From Lelliottia amnigena (GTDB lineage: Bacteria; Pseudomonadota; Gammaproteobacteria; Enterobacterales; Enterobacteriaceae), in contig LR134135.1 of the NCBI GenBank assembly GCA_900635465.1, forward strand, positions 558,001-622,000: DNA of 64,000 nt. The letters are read 5' to 3'. Below are positions 1-11,678 of the stretch, in pieces. The notes under the pieces are model-generated. The model saw only the letters and a program-made list of their open reading frames with translations. It searched no databases and was not told the DNA's origin. Position 1 is the first letter of the stretch. Every line of letters begins with the position of its first letter. A program made the translations under genes and the position numbers.

Positions 1-36
1 GACGTGTAGTCACGCAAATCATCAACACGATTTCCT

Positions 37-63
37 TAAAGTTTTCACTATCCAGGCCGAAAA
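37..63 (+). promoter_or_regulatory. sigma-28 (FliA) promoter of tsr
   Basis: TAAAGTTT, an 11-nt spacer, then GCCGAAAA. The flagellar sigma-28 consensus is TAAAGTTT-N11-GCCGATAA, so only one position differs. It ends about 30 nt before the tsr start, as expected for a class 3 chemotaxis gene. Bases 1-36 hold nothing I recognise. Confidence 0.9.
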
Positions 64-94
64 TTCTGTTATCTGTCTGATGGAAAGAGAAAAC

Positions 95-1759
95 ATGTTA
101 AATCGTATCAAGATTGTCACCAGCTTGTTGCTGGTCTTGGCTATATTCGGCCTTTTACAACTGACATCCGGTGGTCTTTTCTTTAATGCCCTGAAGCATG
201 ACAAAGAAAACTTCACTGTTCTTCAAACTATTCGCCAGCAACAGTCCACGCTTAACGGCAGCTGGGTTGCATTGCTGCAAACACGTAATACCCTGAACCG
301 CGCGGGTATCCGTTACATGATGGATCAGAGCAATATCGGTAGCGGTGCAACCGTGAACGATCTGATGCAGATTGCGTCGACTTCCCTGAAGCAGGCGGAA
401 AAAAACTGGGCCGACTACGAGGCCCTGCCGCGCGATCCGCGTCAGAGCGATGCTGCTGCTCAGGAAATCAAGCGTAACTACGATATTTATCACGGTGCGC
501 TGGCCGAGCTGATCCAGCTTTTGGGTGCGGGTAAAATCAATGACTTCTTCGATCAACCGACGCAGAGCTATCAGGACGGTTTCGAAAAAGAATATGTGAA
601 TTATCTGCAGCAGAACGACCATCTCTACGAAGCCGCCGTCGCAGACAGCAATAGCTCTTACACTCAGGCTATCTGGGTGCTGATTAGCGTGCTGATCGCC
701 GTGCTGGTGGTGATTGTTAGCGTCTGGCTGGGCATTAAGCAGTCTCTTATCTCTCCGCTGAACCGTCTGATCGACAGCATTCGTCATATCGCCAGCGGTG
801 ATTTGGTGAAGCGTATTGATGTCGAAGGCACTAACGAAATGGGACAGCTGGCCGACACTCTGCGTCATATGCAGAGCGAGCTGGTGAGTACTGTGGGTGA
901 TGTGCGTAACGGCGCGAATGCGATTTACAGCGGGGCCAGCGAAATCTCTGTCGGTAACAACGATCTCTCTTCTCGTACTGAGCAGCAAGCCGCTTCTCTG
1001 GAAGAGACCGCTGCCAGCATGGAACAGCTGACCGCCACCGTGAAGCAGAACGCCGAAAACGCCCGTCAGGCGAGCAATCTGGCGCTGAGCGCGTCTGAGA
1101 CTGCGCAGAAAGGCGGAAAAGTGGTGGATAACGTGGTGCAAACCATGCGTGACATCGCCGGCAGTTCGCAGAAGATTGCTGATATCATCAGCGTGATCGA
1201 CGGAATCGCTTTCCAGACCAACATTCTGGCACTGAACGCTGCGGTTGAAGCGGCACGTGCGGGTGAGCAGGGTCGTGGGTTTGCGGTGGTTGCTGGCGAA
1301 GTGCGTAATCTGGCACAGCGTAGCGCCCAGGCAGCTCGTGAAATCAAGAGCCTGATCGAAGATTCAGTGGGTCGCGTTGAACTGGGCTCTACGCTGGTAG
1401 AAAGCGCCGGTGAAACGATGGGTGAAATCGTCAATGCGGTCACCCGCGTGACCGATATCATGGGCGAAATCGCCTCTGCCTCTGATGAGCAGAGCCGCGG
1501 TATCGACCAGGTGGGTCTGGCCGTTGCTGAGATGGATCGTGTGACTCAGCAGAACGCCTCGCTGGTCGAAGAATCTGCGGCTGCGGCTGCGGCACTGGAA
1601 GAGCAGGCGAGTCGTCTGACCCAGGCGGTTGCGGTGTTCCGTATTCAACAGGATCAGATGAAATCGCGTGAACAGACGGGTCTTAAAACGCCAGTCGCCT
1701 CGGTGAAAGCACGTAAAGCTGCGGCAACCACGTCTGGTGAAAACTGGGAAACCTTCTGA
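95..1759 (+). CDS. tsr: Methyl-accepting chemotaxis protein I, serine receptor
   Basis: Inner-membrane chemoreceptor that senses serine and signals through CheW/CheA. The 554-residue protein has a first membrane helix near residues 8-30, a periplasmic four-helix domain with the serine-pocket helix [11 protein letters not shown], a second membrane helix near 190-213, a HAMP segment ([20 protein letters not shown]), methylation helices rich in Glu/Gln pairs, and the invariant hairpin tip containing [20 protein letters not shown]. It ends in NWETF, the CheR/CheB docking pentapeptide. I chose the ATG at 95 because GGAAAGAG lies just upstream and the N-terminus [10 protein letters not shown] matches Tsr; an in-frame ATG at 80 would add five residues. 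It converges on opgB. Confidence 0.97.
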   Translation: MLNRIKIVTSLLLVLAIFGLLQLTSGGLFFNALKHDKENFTVLQTIRQQQSTLNGSWVALLQTRNTLNRAGIRYMMDQSNIGSGATVNDLMQIASTSLKQAEKNWADYEALPRDPRQSDAAAQEIKRNYDIYHGALAELIQLLGAGKINDFFDQPTQSYQDGFEKEYVNYLQQNDHLYEAAVADSNSSYTQAIWVLISVLIAVLVVIVSVWLGIKQSLISPLNRLIDSIRHIASGDLVKRIDVEGTNEMGQLADTLRHMQSELVSTVGDVRNGANAIYSGASEISVGNNDLSSRTEQQAASLEETAASMEQLTATVKQNAENARQASNLALSASETAQKGGKVVDNVVQTMRDIAGSSQKIADIISVIDGIAFQTNILALNAAVEAARAGEQGRGFAVVAGEVRNLAQRSAQAAREIKSLIEDSVGRVELGSTLVESAGETMGEIVNAVTRVTDIMGEIASASDEQSRGIDQVGLAVAEMDRVTQQNASLVEESAAAAAALEEQASRLTQAVAVFRIQQDQMKSREQTGLKTPVASVKARKAAATTSGENWETF

Positions 1760-1768
1760 TATAAAAAA

Positions 1769-1794
1769 GCGCCCTGTTCAGGCAGGGCGCTTTT
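1769..1794. terminator. Bidirectional terminator between tsr and opgB
   Basis: GCGCCCTG, a 6-nt loop and CAGGGCGC form a perfect 8-bp stem followed by TTTT and preceded by an A6 run, so it can end transcription from both convergent genes. Confidence 0.85.
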
Positions 1795-1819
1795 CCTTTC
1801 TCATGCTTTCTTATTAACG

Positions 1820-4111
1820 CTAGCCGTCGCTACGCACAACTTTCATTTCGACCATTCCAATCCCCAGTTTACGCGGTGAATGCCCAAGGATATTGCCTTC
1901 GTTAGTCGATTGCGGCTCCGGCGGGATAATCACAACGGTACGGCTGCGCGATGGGTTGTCGAAATGCAGCGTAGTGGTAGTGACGTCATTGCCAAGCGTC
2001 AGCATCTGTTCTGTATCGCCAATACGCACCGGAATGGGTTTATTGGCATTCGGACCAAACGCTTTCGCGGTGATCACCAGATCGAATTTCTCGGGCAGCG
2101 GCTCGGCATATTCGATTTTAACTTCGTCGCCAAGCTGGGCGTTTGACCAGCGTCCCCACGACTCAGGGCGAGAAATCCCGCTAAACTGCTTCACCTCTTC
2201 CGGCGCACCGGCCACGTTAAACACGAAGCTGTCTGCTTTGTAGCGAATGTCGTTATCAACCACTTTGAGCAGATCGACGTTACGTTTGTAGCGATCGGTA
2301 TCGATCACCGTATCTTTAAACGCCGTTTTGCCTTTCCACTGCGCTTTATCGACATGCTGTACCGTCTGCTGACCGCCTAACTGACCCTGGGATACGCACC
2401 AGTCCGTCGAGAGAGACAGCGGCTGTGACCAGAGCTGGCCCATTTTGTAGCAGCGGTCGACCCAGACAAAGTTATCACGCGGGGCGAAGTCAGCGAGCTG
2501 GAAGCGCAGCGGGGCAGAATATTCGCTTTCTGGCAGCGGTTCGACGCGGCTGTCCGAGACGCGCAGCAGCAGCGGCAGACGGAACTGGCTGCCTGAAAAC
2601 GCAATCATGTTTTTCTGCTGGTCGATGGTGAAATCTTTCATTTCTTTCGGGAAATTCCACAGGCGGATCACGTCCGGCTTCCACGCCAGAATTTTTTCTT
2701 TCATGTTCAGGAACACTTCTGACAGCGACTGTCCGGAAAGAGTACTGCGCCCCAGCCCGATAAAGTTGTCGCCGCCCATGATGTCCAGCACCGTGGCACC
2801 GTTATCCATGGTATTCCGTTTGGTGGCAATGACATCCTGCTGAGGCTGGTCGCCGCGCAGGACGAAGAATAAATTGCTGCGGTCCTGTTTGTTCAGCGCA
2901 TCCCATGCGCTGTTTTTCATCGCCAGATGGTCGGAAGAGACCACGACCACCGTATTTTTAAAGTACGGCGATGCTTTGATTTTATTGATTAAGGCGGCGA
3001 TATGTTCCTGGCTACAGGTCACGGCGCTGAATGACTGATTCGCTTTTCCATTGATGTCGTAGCGTTTGCGCTGGCAGGTGCGTGAAATAAAACCGTCCGG
3101 ATGGTGCGTATCGACCGTCAGCGCAAACAGAGAAAAGCGCTTACCGGATTGAGATAGCTCTTCAAATTTTTTCCAGGTTTCGTCCAGCACCGTGTCATCG
3201 TAAAACCCCCAGTCATTGCGATAAGTAGGGTCAGCAACGGTGGTTTTTAACTCTTCAGCGCCATAGAGATGTTCGAATCCGTGGGATTTCAGGAACACGT
3301 CTTTGCCAGCGAAACGCAGATTTGCGCCCTGCATAAAGTAGTTTTCGTAGCCGGAGTTTTTCAGAATATCGCCCAGACAAATATTCTGCGGGAAGAAACT
3401 CGACATCGACGCGGAGGCGTTGCCTTCGAACGGTGCAAACAGTGGAATACCGCACTGAGACGCAACCATGCCGGCAATGGTGTAATCCGTACCAGGCAGT
3501 TGCGCGGTATGGCTAAAGTCCAGCCCTTCGTTTTTAAGTGCACCGAGATCTGGCGTCAGGTTTGGGAACGCATCGTTATCAAAATAGGTGCGCTCAAGAC
3601 TTTCGCCGTAGATATACACCAGGTTGAGTTTTGGATTGGGAATGGTTTTGGCGGGCTCTTTGTAATAGGCGGTGAAATCCGGGTCGCCATCGCGCGACTG
3701 GGATTTTACCAGCTCGGTCACCTGATGAAACGCCGGGCTGGCATCGACCGACCCAAGCGCCAGCATCAATGCCAGCAGACTGTAACCCACATGGTGCGGA
3801 TGGTGACGGCGACGGCGAAGGATCCACCCAAGCGCCCCAAACACCGCAACCAGCGCCACAGCGACACCTACGCCTGGTAGTATGTACTTACTCACACCTG
3901 CGCCCGTCAGGCTATTGGTGAGCGTGTAAAGTACGGCGTCATTGATGCCATCACCGGTAAAATAATCGCTGGCGTACAGGGTAATGTTCAAAACGATAAA
4001 AATGCCCAATACCAGAAGCGTGGCAACAAACCACCAGGTATTGCGGCCCGCTTTCCACGCATAAATGCCAATGGAAGCCAGGAAAAGGGTAAGGGATATA
4101 AACTCTGACAA
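1820..4111 (-). CDS. opgB: Phosphoglycerol transferase I
   Basis: Membrane enzyme that transfers phosphoglycerol from phosphatidylglycerol to osmoregulated periplasmic glucans. The N-terminus has several hydrophobic helices (about residues 1-20, 30-50, 65-90, 110-130). A large periplasmic alkaline-phosphatase/sulfatase-type domain follows, with the metal and nucleophile motif [12 protein letters not shown] and a downstream SSDH metal-ligand motif. Starting at the TTG at 4111 gives 763 residues, exactly the E. coli length and start (L-S-E-F aligning with M-S-E-L); an ATG six bases further upstream at 4117 is the alternative and sits at better spacing from GAGG. It is the last gene of the leftward dnaT-dnaC-yjjA-opgB run. 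The gap 4112-4382 shows nothing recognisable. Confidence 0.95.
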   Translation of the reverse strand: MSEFISLTLFLASIGIYAWKAGRNTWWFVATLLVLGIFIVLNITLYASDYFTGDGINDAVLYTLTNSLTGAGVSKYILPGVGVAVALVAVFGALGWILRRRRHHPHHVGYSLLALMLALGSVDASPAFHQVTELVKSQSRDGDPDFTAYYKEPAKTIPNPKLNLVYIYGESLERTYFDNDAFPNLTPDLGALKNEGLDFSHTAQLPGTDYTIAGMVASQCGIPLFAPFEGNASASMSSFFPQNICLGDILKNSGYENYFMQGANLRFAGKDVFLKSHGFEHLYGAEELKTTVADPTYRNDWGFYDDTVLDETWKKFEELSQSGKRFSLFALTVDTHHPDGFISRTCQRKRYDINGKANQSFSAVTCSQEHIAALINKIKASPYFKNTVVVVSSDHLAMKNSAWDALNKQDRSNLFFVLRGDQPQQDVIATKRNTMDNGATVLDIMGGDNFIGLGRSTLSGQSLSEVFLNMKEKILAWKPDVIRLWNFPKEMKDFTIDQQKNMIAFSGSQFRLPLLLRVSDSRVEPLPESEYSAPLRFQLADFAPRDNFVWVDRCYKMGQLWSQPLSLSTDWCVSQGQLGGQQTVQHVDKAQWKGKTAFKDTVIDTDRYKRNVDLLKVVDNDIRYKADSFVFNVAGAPEEVKQFSGISRPESWGRWSNAQLGDEVKIEYAEPLPEKFDLVITAKAFGPNANKPIPVRIGDTEQMLTLGNDVTTTTLHFDNPSRSRTVVIIPPEPQSTNEGNILGHSPRKLGIGMVEMKVVRSDG

Positions 4112-4382
4112 CAGCATTATCCTCAATAGCGCCAGTCTTTTTGCTGGCCAGCCGATGACTTTTTGGGAAACCAATTTAATAGCGAAGTCACACAGCTGCA
4201 ATTTTAGTGTCACTAAATTGTGCTGTTGTTAGGATTTGGTTTAGAAATTGGAAATTTTGAACGCCGTCGCATCCCGCTATGAGGGGAAGGAGACGCTGGC
4301 AAGTAAGCAAAATCCGACTCTGACGCCGCGGCGCAAGGATAACCTGGCAAACACGGCGTGTTGTGGCAGAAAATGGGATGGA

Positions 4383-4865
4383 TCAGGAGAGGAAATTAAC
4401 GCCTTGTTTTAGCACCAGATCGCAGGCTTTGGTTTTCACCTTTTTCGCCAGCGCAGAGTCACCCAGGGTGCTCAGATTTAGCTGCTGGCCGTTCTGCGCA
4501 TTGAGCAGGCCCTGGATACCGTCCATGTAGTTCGTGTCTTTTTTCTGCTCTTGCGTATCCATGCCCAGTTTGCCCAGAACCTGGTTTTTGATGTTCTGGG
4601 TATCCGTCACCGATGCCAGTTTCTCTTTTGCACAATAGCCGAGAATACCCGCAGCATTGTTCATGGTGCCTGCGCTCAGGCTCTGATTGCTGTTACCTAA
4701 CAGGCTGGTGAGAGATGACGCCGACAGGCCACCACTTTCAGCGCTGCTGCCTTTGGTCAGCTCGTTGGCTGCGCTGGATAACGAGTCCTGCCATGAGGCG
4801 GCGTGTGCGGTGCCAGCGAGCAAAACGACGCAGAAAGCGGTGCTGAGAAGACGATTTTTTTTCAT
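4383..4865 (-). CDS. yjjA: YjjA, secreted DUF2501 protein
   Basis: A 160-residue protein of unknown function in the DUF2501 family. Residues 1-22 are a clear Sec signal peptide (basic MKKNR, hydrophobic core, GTAHA-A cleavage site). The mature part is polar and Ser/Gln/Asn-rich with two cysteines (GYCAKEK and KACDLV) that could form a disulfide. It lies downstream of dnaC in the same direction with an 84-nt gap, as in E. coli. Periplasmic location is inferred from the signal peptide; no catalytic motif is visible. Confidence 0.9.
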   Translation of the reverse strand: MKKNRLLSTAFCVVLLAGTAHAASWQDSLSSAANELTKGSSAESGGLSASSLTSLLGNSNQSLSAGTMNNAAGILGYCAKEKLASVTDTQNIKNQVLGKLGMDTQEQKKDTNYMDGIQGLLNAQNGQQLNLSTLGDSALAKKVKTKACDLVLKQGVNFLS

Positions 4866-4949
4866 GATATTGACTCGAGAAGGGCCCAGATTGGGCAGGA
4901 ACGGGCACCAGTATATACTGCTGAAAGGTGCGCCATTCCTGGAAATGTC

Positions 4950-5687
4950 TTAATACTCTTTGCCTGTCACGCGACTGCGGAAGCTTTCCCAGTCAAAAAT
5001 CACGTACAGACTATTACCGAGCTTCATGCGATCCATCACGCGCTCGCCCAACAGACGGGTCATTTCGTCGATATTGTGGTTGGTCAGCATGCCGGTAGGG
5101 CGCTTGGATGAGGAGCGGCGATCGACGATCTGATTAATGATCACTTTCTCATAGCGAGATTCCGTTTGAACGCCGATTTCGTCAATGACCAGCAAGTCGA
5201 CATTGCTTAAATCATTAAGCAGTTGTTCTTCCGTGGTTTCGCGATTGGTGAAGGTGTCTTTCATGGCCGACATGATATCTGCGACGGTGATGATTAATAC
5301 CGATTTGCCGCGCAGCAGCAGTTCGTTGCAAATGGCCGCTGCAAGATGGTTTTTGCCGGTACCTGGCTTACCGCAAAAGATAAAGCTAGCGATGTTGCCG
5401 TCAAACTCGTCCACATACTGACGCGATAAATTCAGGGCGTTCATTTGCCCCTGTGATTCCACTTTGTAGTTATCGAACGAACAGTTCTGGTGAAGCGGAC
5501 GAATACCGGAGCGGTTAAACGTCCGTTGCATTTTCATCGCGCGGTTCTCGCGAGCCAGTGCCGCAGCGCGAATCTCACCCTGTTCTTTCTGCCAGGCCAG
5601 CAGTTCTTCGCCGGTGGTAAAGGCGGGCTTCACATTGGCTGGCATCATTTTTTGCAGACGCTTCATTAGCTCGCCGACATTTTTCAT
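4950..5687 (-). CDS. dnaC: DNA replication protein DnaC, helicase loader
   Basis: AAA+ ATPase that binds DnaB helicase and loads it at oriC and, with the PriA primosome, at restarted forks. The 245 residues equal the E. coli length. The Walker A region reads [13 protein letters not shown] (the GKNH variant typical of enteric DnaC) and Walker B reads LLVIDEIGV. The N-terminal part (about residues 1-50) is the DnaB-binding region. Its ATG overlaps the dnaT stop by 4 nt (5684-5687), pointing to translational coupling and an equimolar operon. Confidence 0.97.
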   Translation of the reverse strand: MKNVGELMKRLQKMMPANVKPAFTTGEELLAWQKEQGEIRAAALARENRAMKMQRTFNRSGIRPLHQNCSFDNYKVESQGQMNALNLSRQYVDEFDGNIASFIFCGKPGTGKNHLAAAICNELLLRGKSVLIITVADIMSAMKDTFTNRETTEEQLLNDLSNVDLLVIDEIGVQTESRYEKVIINQIVDRRSSSKRPTGMLTNHNIDEMTRLLGERVMDRMKLGNSLYVIFDWESFRSRVTGKEY

Positions 5688-6229
5688 TTAGCACCTCGGA
5701 ATCCGTGTGGGATCTGTGAATCCGGTTGGGAAAAGGCATTGATATCGCGTTTTGGCTGCCCGCCGTTGCTGGCGCGATTCATCTGCACGCTGCGGGCTAA
5801 CTTTTGCTGCCACTGCACATGATGAAACACTTTGCCTTCTGCCTGCCAGTAAGCCACGAATGCGGCCAGTTCTTCAGGCGTCACAGGCTGCGCGAGCGCG
5901 ATGCCCCACAGACCTGCCAGCCGCTGGAAATCAGCATCAGGCTGCCAGCCTGCGTACATGGCGAATTTCCCCATCGGGATGGCAATAGGGGAAAGGGCGG
6001 GTTCTTCAAAGAATTGTGTGTCCAGAGCAACGTCGCTCGCCGGGCGCGACAGACGCGCCTCGATTTCCAAAAGCTGGGCCAGACGATCGGGGGTGATCGC
6101 GTAAAAAGCCGGCGCATTGTCGGCAAATACGGCGATAGTTCCGCCTTCGGCATTATTCAGGACGCCGCGGGGATCGCGCATAAAAGCATCAATTCCAGCG
6201 ACGCTGGTGGTCAAAATTCTGGAGGACAT
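5684..6229 (-). CDS. dnaT: Primosomal protein DnaT (protein i)
   Basis: Component of the PriA-PriB-DnaT restart primosome; it helps bring DnaB-DnaC to stalled forks. The 181-residue product matches E. coli DnaT (179) along its length, starting [20 protein letters not shown]. The C-terminal part ([21 protein letters not shown]) is the conserved ssDNA-binding region. It heads the leftward dnaT-dnaC operon. Confidence 0.96.
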   Translation of the reverse strand: MSSRILTTSVAGIDAFMRDPRGVLNNAEGGTIAVFADNAPAFYAITPDRLAQLLEIEARLSRPASDVALDTQFFEEPALSPIAIPMGKFAMYAGWQPDADFQRLAGLWGIALAQPVTPEELAAFVAYWQAEGKVFHHVQWQQKLARSVQMNRASNGGQPKRDINAFSQPDSQIPHGFRGAK

Positions 6230-6318
6230 ACACTTTCTCTACTGGATGACTGCGGGCGTGATATGGGCTTATGGTAGCACAGAGAAGAAGGGCGAAGCAG
6301 GGGATCGTGCGGGGCTTT

Positions 6319-6343
6319 TACCCTCTCCAGAGAGGAGAGGGTA
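6319..6343. repeat. CCCTCTCC-type palindrome after ohr
   Basis: TACCCTCTCC, loop AGAGA, then GGAGAGGGTA form a perfect 10-bp stem between ohr and dnaT. The CCCTCTCC/GGAGAGGG core recurs near 30.8, 36.4, 38.5 and 56.8 kb. It may also act as the ohr terminator, although no T tract follows. Confidence 0.6.
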
Positions 6344-6354
6344 GCGAACCAGAA

Positions 6355-6783
6355 TTACGCGATGATATTCAGTGTGACGTCGATATTGCCACGGGTCGCG
6401 TTGGAGTATGGACAAACGATGTGTGCCGCATCAACCAGTTTTTTGGCTTCAGCTGGATCCATGCCTTCAACGTGAATATTCAGTTTGGCTTCGATACCAA
6501 AACCGGTTGGCAGTGGCCCGATACCCACTTCACCTTCGATAAAGGCGTCTTTTGGCAGGGCAATTTTGTCGCGGTTAGAGACGAACTTCATCGCGCCCAG
6601 GAAGCAGGCAGAGTAGCCCGCAGCAAACAGCTGCTCTGGGTTAGTAACTTCACCCCCCATGCCGCCCATCTCTTTTGGTACGCCCAGTTTGACGTCAAGA
6701 ACGCCGTCAGAAGAGGTCGCACGGCCATCACGGCCTCCGGTGGCTTTGGCTTTGGCGGTATAAACAACTTTTTCTAAAGACAT
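6355..6783 (-). CDS. ohr: Organic hydroperoxide resistance protein (Ohr)
   Basis: Thiol-dependent peroxidase that reduces organic and lipid hydroperoxides, using lipoylated protein as electron donor in the characterised family members. The 142 residues have the OsmC/Ohr fold features: reactive Cys in [10 protein letters not shown] (about residue 60) and resolving Cys in [11 protein letters not shown] (about residue 124), which marks Ohr rather than OsmC. It precedes the MarR-type gene next door, the classical ohr-ohrR pairing. E. coli K-12 has no gene here, so this block is an insertion relative to it. Confidence 0.93.
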   Translation of the reverse strand: MSLEKVVYTAKAKATGGRDGRATSSDGVLDVKLGVPKEMGGMGGEVTNPEQLFAAGYSACFLGAMKFVSNRDKIALPKDAFIEGEVGIGPLPTGFGIEAKLNIHVEGMDPAEAKKLVDAAHIVCPYSNATRGNIDVTLNIIA

Positions 6784-6811
6784 GGCAGATTCCTCATCTT
6801 ACTTTATGTGT

Positions 6812-6831
6812 GCTATTAAATAGCGTGCGAT
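6812..6831. promoter_or_regulatory. Candidate OhrR operator upstream of ohr
   Basis: GCTATT-A-AATAGC (6812-6824) is a perfect inverted repeat between ohrR and ohr. It runs into AATAGCGTGCGAT, which reappears with 10 of 13 identities upstream of ohrR at 7332-7344. A binding site for the neighbouring regulator is an inference. Confidence 0.45.
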
Positions 6832-6866
6832 ATATATGATTAAATCAATACGTATTAACTATAGCT

Positions 6867-7319
6867 TCAGGCGCGATGGAGTTGCTGGCGCAGTTGTTCA
6901 AGCTGTTGCTTGAGTGCGAGCAGGGTTTCAGTATCACATTGCGCGGCGCATCCAACGGCCTGAGGAATATCCTGCGCCTGCTGTTGCAGTGCGCGGCCTT
7001 CATCACTCAGCGTAACTGCAACCTGGCGTTCATCCTGGCGTGAGCGTTGGCGTACAATCAAACCGGCGCTTTCCAGTCGCTTCAGCAGCGGGGTAAGCGT
7101 TGCCGAATCCAAAAACAGACGTTCGCCAATTTCCGACACCGTGATGTCATCCCGCTCCCACAAAATCAGCATCACCAGATACTGGGGGTAGGTCAGGTTA
7201 AGCGGCGCCAGCAGTTGCCGGTACAGCTTATTGAGCGCCAGGTTTGCCGAGTAAAGGGCAAAACAGAGCTGGTTATCCAGCAACAGCGCAGCGTTGGTGT
7301 CGGTCGTTTTCGTCTTCAT
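6867..7319 (-). CDS. ohrR: MarR-family organic-peroxide sensor (OhrR-like)
   Basis: Winged-helix repressor expected to be inactivated by organic peroxide. The 150 residues show the MarR core (about 35-125), including [31 protein letters not shown] as the recognition region and a wing with RSRQDERQV. The N-terminal motif [12 protein letters not shown] places a Cys where OhrR proteins carry their peroxidatic cysteine. Further cysteines near the C-terminus (GCAAQC) could resolve it. It is transcribed leftward into ohr with an 83-nt gap. Confidence 0.88.
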   Translation of the reverse strand: MKTKTTDTNAALLLDNQLCFALYSANLALNKLYRQLLAPLNLTYPQYLVMLILWERDDITVSEIGERLFLDSATLTPLLKRLESAGLIVRQRSRQDERQVAVTLSDEGRALQQQAQDIPQAVGCAAQCDTETLLALKQQLEQLRQQLHRA

Positions 7320-7331
7320 GAGTTCAATATA

Positions 7332-7344
7332 AATAGTGCACGAT
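7332..7344. promoter_or_regulatory. Second candidate OhrR site, upstream of ohrR
   Basis: AATAGTGCACGAT lies 12 nt upstream of the ohrR start and matches the ohr-side motif at 6819-6831 in 10 of 13 positions. It would allow autorepression; this is inference from the repeat alone. Confidence 0.35.
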
Positions 7345-7360
7345 TTAATTGCAAGCGATT

Positions 7361-8002
7361 TTATGGGCAGGTGTAGCGCAGGGCGACCTGAACGGCCATT
7401 TTGCGATAGTGCTGACGTTGTGCCTGTTCATCAGCACCGTCTTCAAACAGCAGCGTGAAGGTGTAACTGTTGGCGACGTAGTGAAAACTGAAACTGCTGA
7501 TCAGGCGGTGTAAATCACGGGCATCAACGGTTTGATTAAAAAGCTGTTTTTCTTTGCCGCGACGCAGGATCGCGTCGAGTAAATCCAGCGCGCTGCGGTT
7601 GACCTGACGCAAATAGCTGGACTGCTGCATGAAGCGACCGCGCTGCATGTTTTCCATACAAATAATTCGGATGTAATCGGGATGATCGGCGTGATAATCA
7701 AATGTCGCTTCGACCAAATGCACCAGCGCTTCAACGGGCGGTAAGCCCGCCAGACTGAGCTGTTTTTCACTGGCGCGTATCTGGGTATAAACATACTCAA
7801 GCGCCATAAGATAAAGATTTTCTTTGGTTTTATAGTGATAGACCACCATGCGCTTGGTGGTACCGGCTTTCTCGGCAATTTGTTCCATGCGCGCACCGTT
7901 CAGCCCGTATTCAGCAAACAGGGCGATCGCGCTTTGAAAAATTTTGTCCTTCAAACTGGAATCGTCATTGTGATCGGGGAATTCGCTGCCAGGGTTAGCC
8001 AC
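7361..8002 (-). CDS. TetR/AcrR-family transcriptional regulator
   Basis: A 213-residue regulator of unknown target. Residues about 18-65 form the TetR helix-turn-helix ([20 protein letters not shown], then [17 protein letters not shown]). The rest is a helical ligand-binding domain with no diagnostic motif. Its start lies 66 nt from yjjB and its stop 41 nt from ohrR, all leftward, so it may be transcribed with either neighbour. It is absent here in E. coli K-12 and probably arrived with ohr-ohrR. Confidence 0.82.
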   Translation of the reverse strand: MANPGSEFPDHNDDSSLKDKIFQSAIALFAEYGLNGARMEQIAEKAGTTKRMVVYHYKTKENLYLMALEYVYTQIRASEKQLSLAGLPPVEALVHLVEATFDYHADHPDYIRIICMENMQRGRFMQQSSYLRQVNRSALDLLDAILRRGKEKQLFNQTVDARDLHRLISSFSFHYVANSYTFTLLFEDGADEQAQRQHYRKMAVQVALRYTCP

Positions 8003-8068
8003 TTCCTCTCCTTACCTTGCCAAACAGAATGCAGGGATTATCACCATGGCAGCGCGATAACACAAATC

Positions 8069-9309
<1,241 letters not shown>

Positions 9310-9686
9310 TTGAAACCCTGAAATATGAGAACTGCCAGATTGTCTGGAATGCCTATTTTTAGCACAAACCACGGGCGCTCTGGCTCTGAGTCAGATCAAC
9401 ATTTGTGCAATCAGTTACAGGAGTAAAACAGATTTTATATATTTTGTGAATAATAAAAGTCTATATATAAAATTTCTTAATTAGCCACTGTTGTTTAATA
9501 TTTCATGTCCATGCTATTAAGTTATATATTTTTTGTACTATATTACTATTCAGTTTAAGGTCGTCATGATAATTAAGTGCTTTGTAAAATAATATCTGTT
9601 GTAATTTCGGGGTAAATATCCTTATCATATCTCAAATTGGACTTTAAATATCTTTATAATAGATGAAGAAAGGAATCGGAGAATCT
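9310..9686. other. AT-rich divergent regulatory region, yjjP-yjjQ
   Basis: About 380 bp without a gene, strikingly AT-rich compared with flanking coding DNA (runs such as TATATATTTTTTGTAC and TATATATAAAATTTC). In E. coli yjjQ-bglJ is silenced by H-NS and relieved by LeuO; this composition is what an H-NS nucleation region looks like. No precise operator can be assigned by eye. Confidence 0.5.
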
Positions 9687-10409
9687 ATGTCATCGGTCAA
9701 GGGCAAATTTGCAATAGTGATTAGTAAAATCCCCATGGTGCAAATGGGGTTGGGATGCATGATGGCAAGGCATTTTCCTGAATATGAAACGACCTATTGT
9801 CGAACGCAAGACGAACTAACAAGCTTGCAGGTAAAAAGATCGGCCGTCATCATTGCTGATATCTCTGGCGAATACGTTAATCCGCGTGGGGCGCTAGAAC
9901 AATATTATTTATTAATGAGTCAATATAAAGGTATTCACTGGGTATTTTTAATCTCCCGGCCTCTGTACCCCCTGGCGATTGAGTTGCTGATGTGTCCCGA
10001 GAGCACGCTCCTGTCGGATATGGGGCCAGTTGAAGGTGTGATCGATGCCCTCAGTGCAGGGCGCGAGCGTGCTGAGCGGATAAGTCAGGCCTTGTTGCTT
10101 CCTGAGCCACAGGTAGTTGATAAAGCGCATGAGCCTTCCGTGACGTTGACGCTTTCCGAGCGTCAGGTATTACGTCTTCTGGGTAAAGGTTGGGGTATTA
10201 ATCAAATCGCGTCCTTACTGAATAAAAGTAACAAGACGATCAGTGCTCAGAAAAATAGTGCGATGCGCCGATTGTCGTTGCATGGCAACGCTGAAATGTA
10301 CGCATGGATCAACAGTTCACAAGGAATGAGAGAGTTAAACTTAATTTCAGCCTATGGAGAACCAAAGGAATGGAAAAAAATACCGCAGGAAGACACATTG
10401 CTGTCGTAG
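9687..10409 (+). CDS. yjjQ: LuxR-type transcriptional regulator YjjQ
   Basis: DNA-binding regulator of 240 residues; E. coli YjjQ represses motility and related genes. The N-terminal half is a receiver-like domain without a clear phospho-Asp motif. The C-terminus is a LuxR/FixJ helix-turn-helix ([25 protein letters not shown]...[15 protein letters not shown]). The ATG at 9687 is preceded by GGAG with 5-nt spacing; the ATG at 9663 lacks such a site. bglJ starts inside its last 40 bases. Confidence 0.9.
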   Translation: MSSVKGKFAIVISKIPMVQMGLGCMMARHFPEYETTYCRTQDELTSLQVKRSAVIIADISGEYVNPRGALEQYYLLMSQYKGIHWVFLISRPLYPLAIELLMCPESTLLSDMGPVEGVIDALSAGRERAERISQALLLPEPQVVDKAHEPSVTLTLSERQVLRLLGKGWGINQIASLLNKSNKTISAQKNSAMRRLSLHGNAEMYAWINSSQGMRELNLISAYGEPKEWKKIPQEDTLLS

Positions 10410-11056
10410 ATCCCTGTAATATGAGTGCTGTTGGGCTGGCGCATCTTTTTATGATGGCCTCATTTCGCCAATACCAATTGCATCTGTTTAATAATTTTGA
10501 GAGTTTTAATACTGCCCTTTCGCATATTCCTTTTTTCTCGGTGATCTATTCGCTTTCTGACGCCCGCGAAGAGCGACGAAATTGTCTGGTTTGTATGCGC
10601 GAACTTGCGTTTAAACACGGTGCTATACAACGCATTATCCTGGCGGGAGATGAGGTTGAGGCCAGATTGATCGCCCAACTTTCGCCCTCTCTCCTTCACG
10701 GGATTATTAGCAAATCGTCATCACTGGTCGATCTTCGAAGGCAGCTCATTGCTCTGCTGGGTGAAACGGGAGAAGTTAACAGCAATGCGTTTACCCACTG
10801 GCATGGGTGCCACGCCAGGATGTTAAGTCCAACGGAACGGACGGTTTTGCGCTACATGTCGTCGGGTCTTTCCATCCCCGAAATTGCAGTACAGCTAGAG
10901 CGCAATATCAAAACTATCCGTGCGCATAAATACAACGCGATGCTAAAACTGGGCGTGAATTCTGATGTTGGGCTTCTCGATGCCGCCGACATTCTCAGGA
11001 ATCTACCGAAGGTTAAGCCGCGGTTCGCCTTATGGGTTGCGCCATTTTACTCATAG
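10370..11056 (+). CDS. bglJ: LuxR-type regulator BglJ
   Basis: In E. coli BglJ pairs with RcsB to activate the bgl operon and other genes independently of Rcs phosphorylation. This 228-residue product has the same layout: a degenerate receiver-like domain ([19 protein letters not shown]), then a LuxR helix-turn-helix ([25 protein letters not shown]...[13 protein letters not shown]). Start at 10370 by alignment; GGAG at 10356-10359 is 10 nt upstream. The 40-nt overlap with yjjQ suggests coupling. The N-terminal half is divergent from E. coli, so partner specificity is inferred. Confidence 0.85.
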   Translation: MEKNTAGRHIAVVDPCNMSAVGLAHLFMMASFRQYQLHLFNNFESFNTALSHIPFFSVIYSLSDAREERRNCLVCMRELAFKHGAIQRIILAGDEVEARLIAQLSPSLLHGIISKSSSLVDLRRQLIALLGETGEVNSNAFTHWHGCHARMLSPTERTVLRYMSSGLSIPEIAVQLERNIKTIRAHKYNAMLKLGVNSDVGLLDAADILRNLPKVKPRFALWVAPFYS

Positions 11057-11076
11057 TGCAAAACCGAAGGCCCCCC

Positions 11077-11096
11077 TGCGCCAGATCCCTGGCGCA
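11077..11096. terminator. Hairpin between convergent bglJ and the YbaK-like gene
   Basis: TGCGCCAG, loop ATCC, CTGGCGCA: a perfect 8-bp stem midway between two convergent stop codons, flanked outside by AAACCG and CGGTTT that extend the complementarity. There is no strong T tract, so the terminator role is probable only. Confidence 0.6.
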
Positions 11097-11101
11097 ACGG
11101 T

Positions 11102-11560
11102 TTAAATGCAAACATCAACCCATTTAGCCGACGTGAGTTCCGCCATTCGTTCAGGCTTGATGCGCACGGCGCTGTGGATTGACCCTGCCGCGGGCAGGAC
11201 TTCGTCGTATTGCTTGAGCGAGATGTCACAAAAAACAGACAGCGGATTTTCTAGCCCAAATGGGCAGACACCCCCAACTGGATGCCCGGTTAATGTCACC
11301 ACTTCATCGCTGCTGAGCATTCGCGCTTTTGCGCCAAAGGTGTCTTTCAGCTTTTTGTTATCCAGGCGCGCATCACCTTTCGCCACGACAAGAATCACCT
11401 CATTTTTGACTTTGAGCGATAACGTTTTGGCTATTTGCCCCGGCTCAACGTGATGGGCGGCGGCAGCCAACGCAACGGTTGCTGTGCTCTGGCTCAACTC
11501 AATGACATCAATATCGGGGGCATTGTCAGCAAAAAATTGCTGTACGGACTGCAAACTCAT
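11102..11560 (-). CDS. YbaK/ProX-family aminoacyl-tRNA deacylase
   Basis: A single-domain YbaK/EbsC-type protein of 152 residues; characterised relatives hydrolyse misacylated tRNAs (for example Cys- or Ala-tRNA-Pro). The family features are visible: IAKTLSLKV with the conserved catalytic-site Lys, VVAKGDARLDNKKLK, and the GHPVGGVCPFGL loop near residue 92. It is not the ybaK orthologue (different locus and sequence). Which mischarged tRNA it clears cannot be told from sequence. It converges on bglJ. Confidence 0.85.
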   Translation of the reverse strand: MSLQSVQQFFADNAPDIDVIELSQSTATVALAAAAHHVEPGQIAKTLSLKVKNEVILVVAKGDARLDNKKLKDTFGAKARMLSSDEVVTLTGHPVGGVCPFGLENPLSVFCDISLKQYDEVLPAAGSIHSAVRIKPERMAELTSAKWVDVCI

Positions 11561-11678
11561 TGTTATCTCCTGACAATTATCCTGCGTAATCTGTCATAAG
11601 AAATTATGCTCTGTAAATATCTCTTAAGTAACAAATATCCCTGACACCCGATTTCTGGATCGCCTTCACAATCACGGA

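Noticed and set aside
155..1141. 328-codon open frame antisense to tsr
   Set aside because: Codon pattern mirrors the tsr frame (high GC third positions); tsr is certain. A shadow frame.
5690..6350. Several open frames on the plus strand opposite dnaT
   Set aside because: All are shadows of dnaT, without ribosome sites or recognisable domains.
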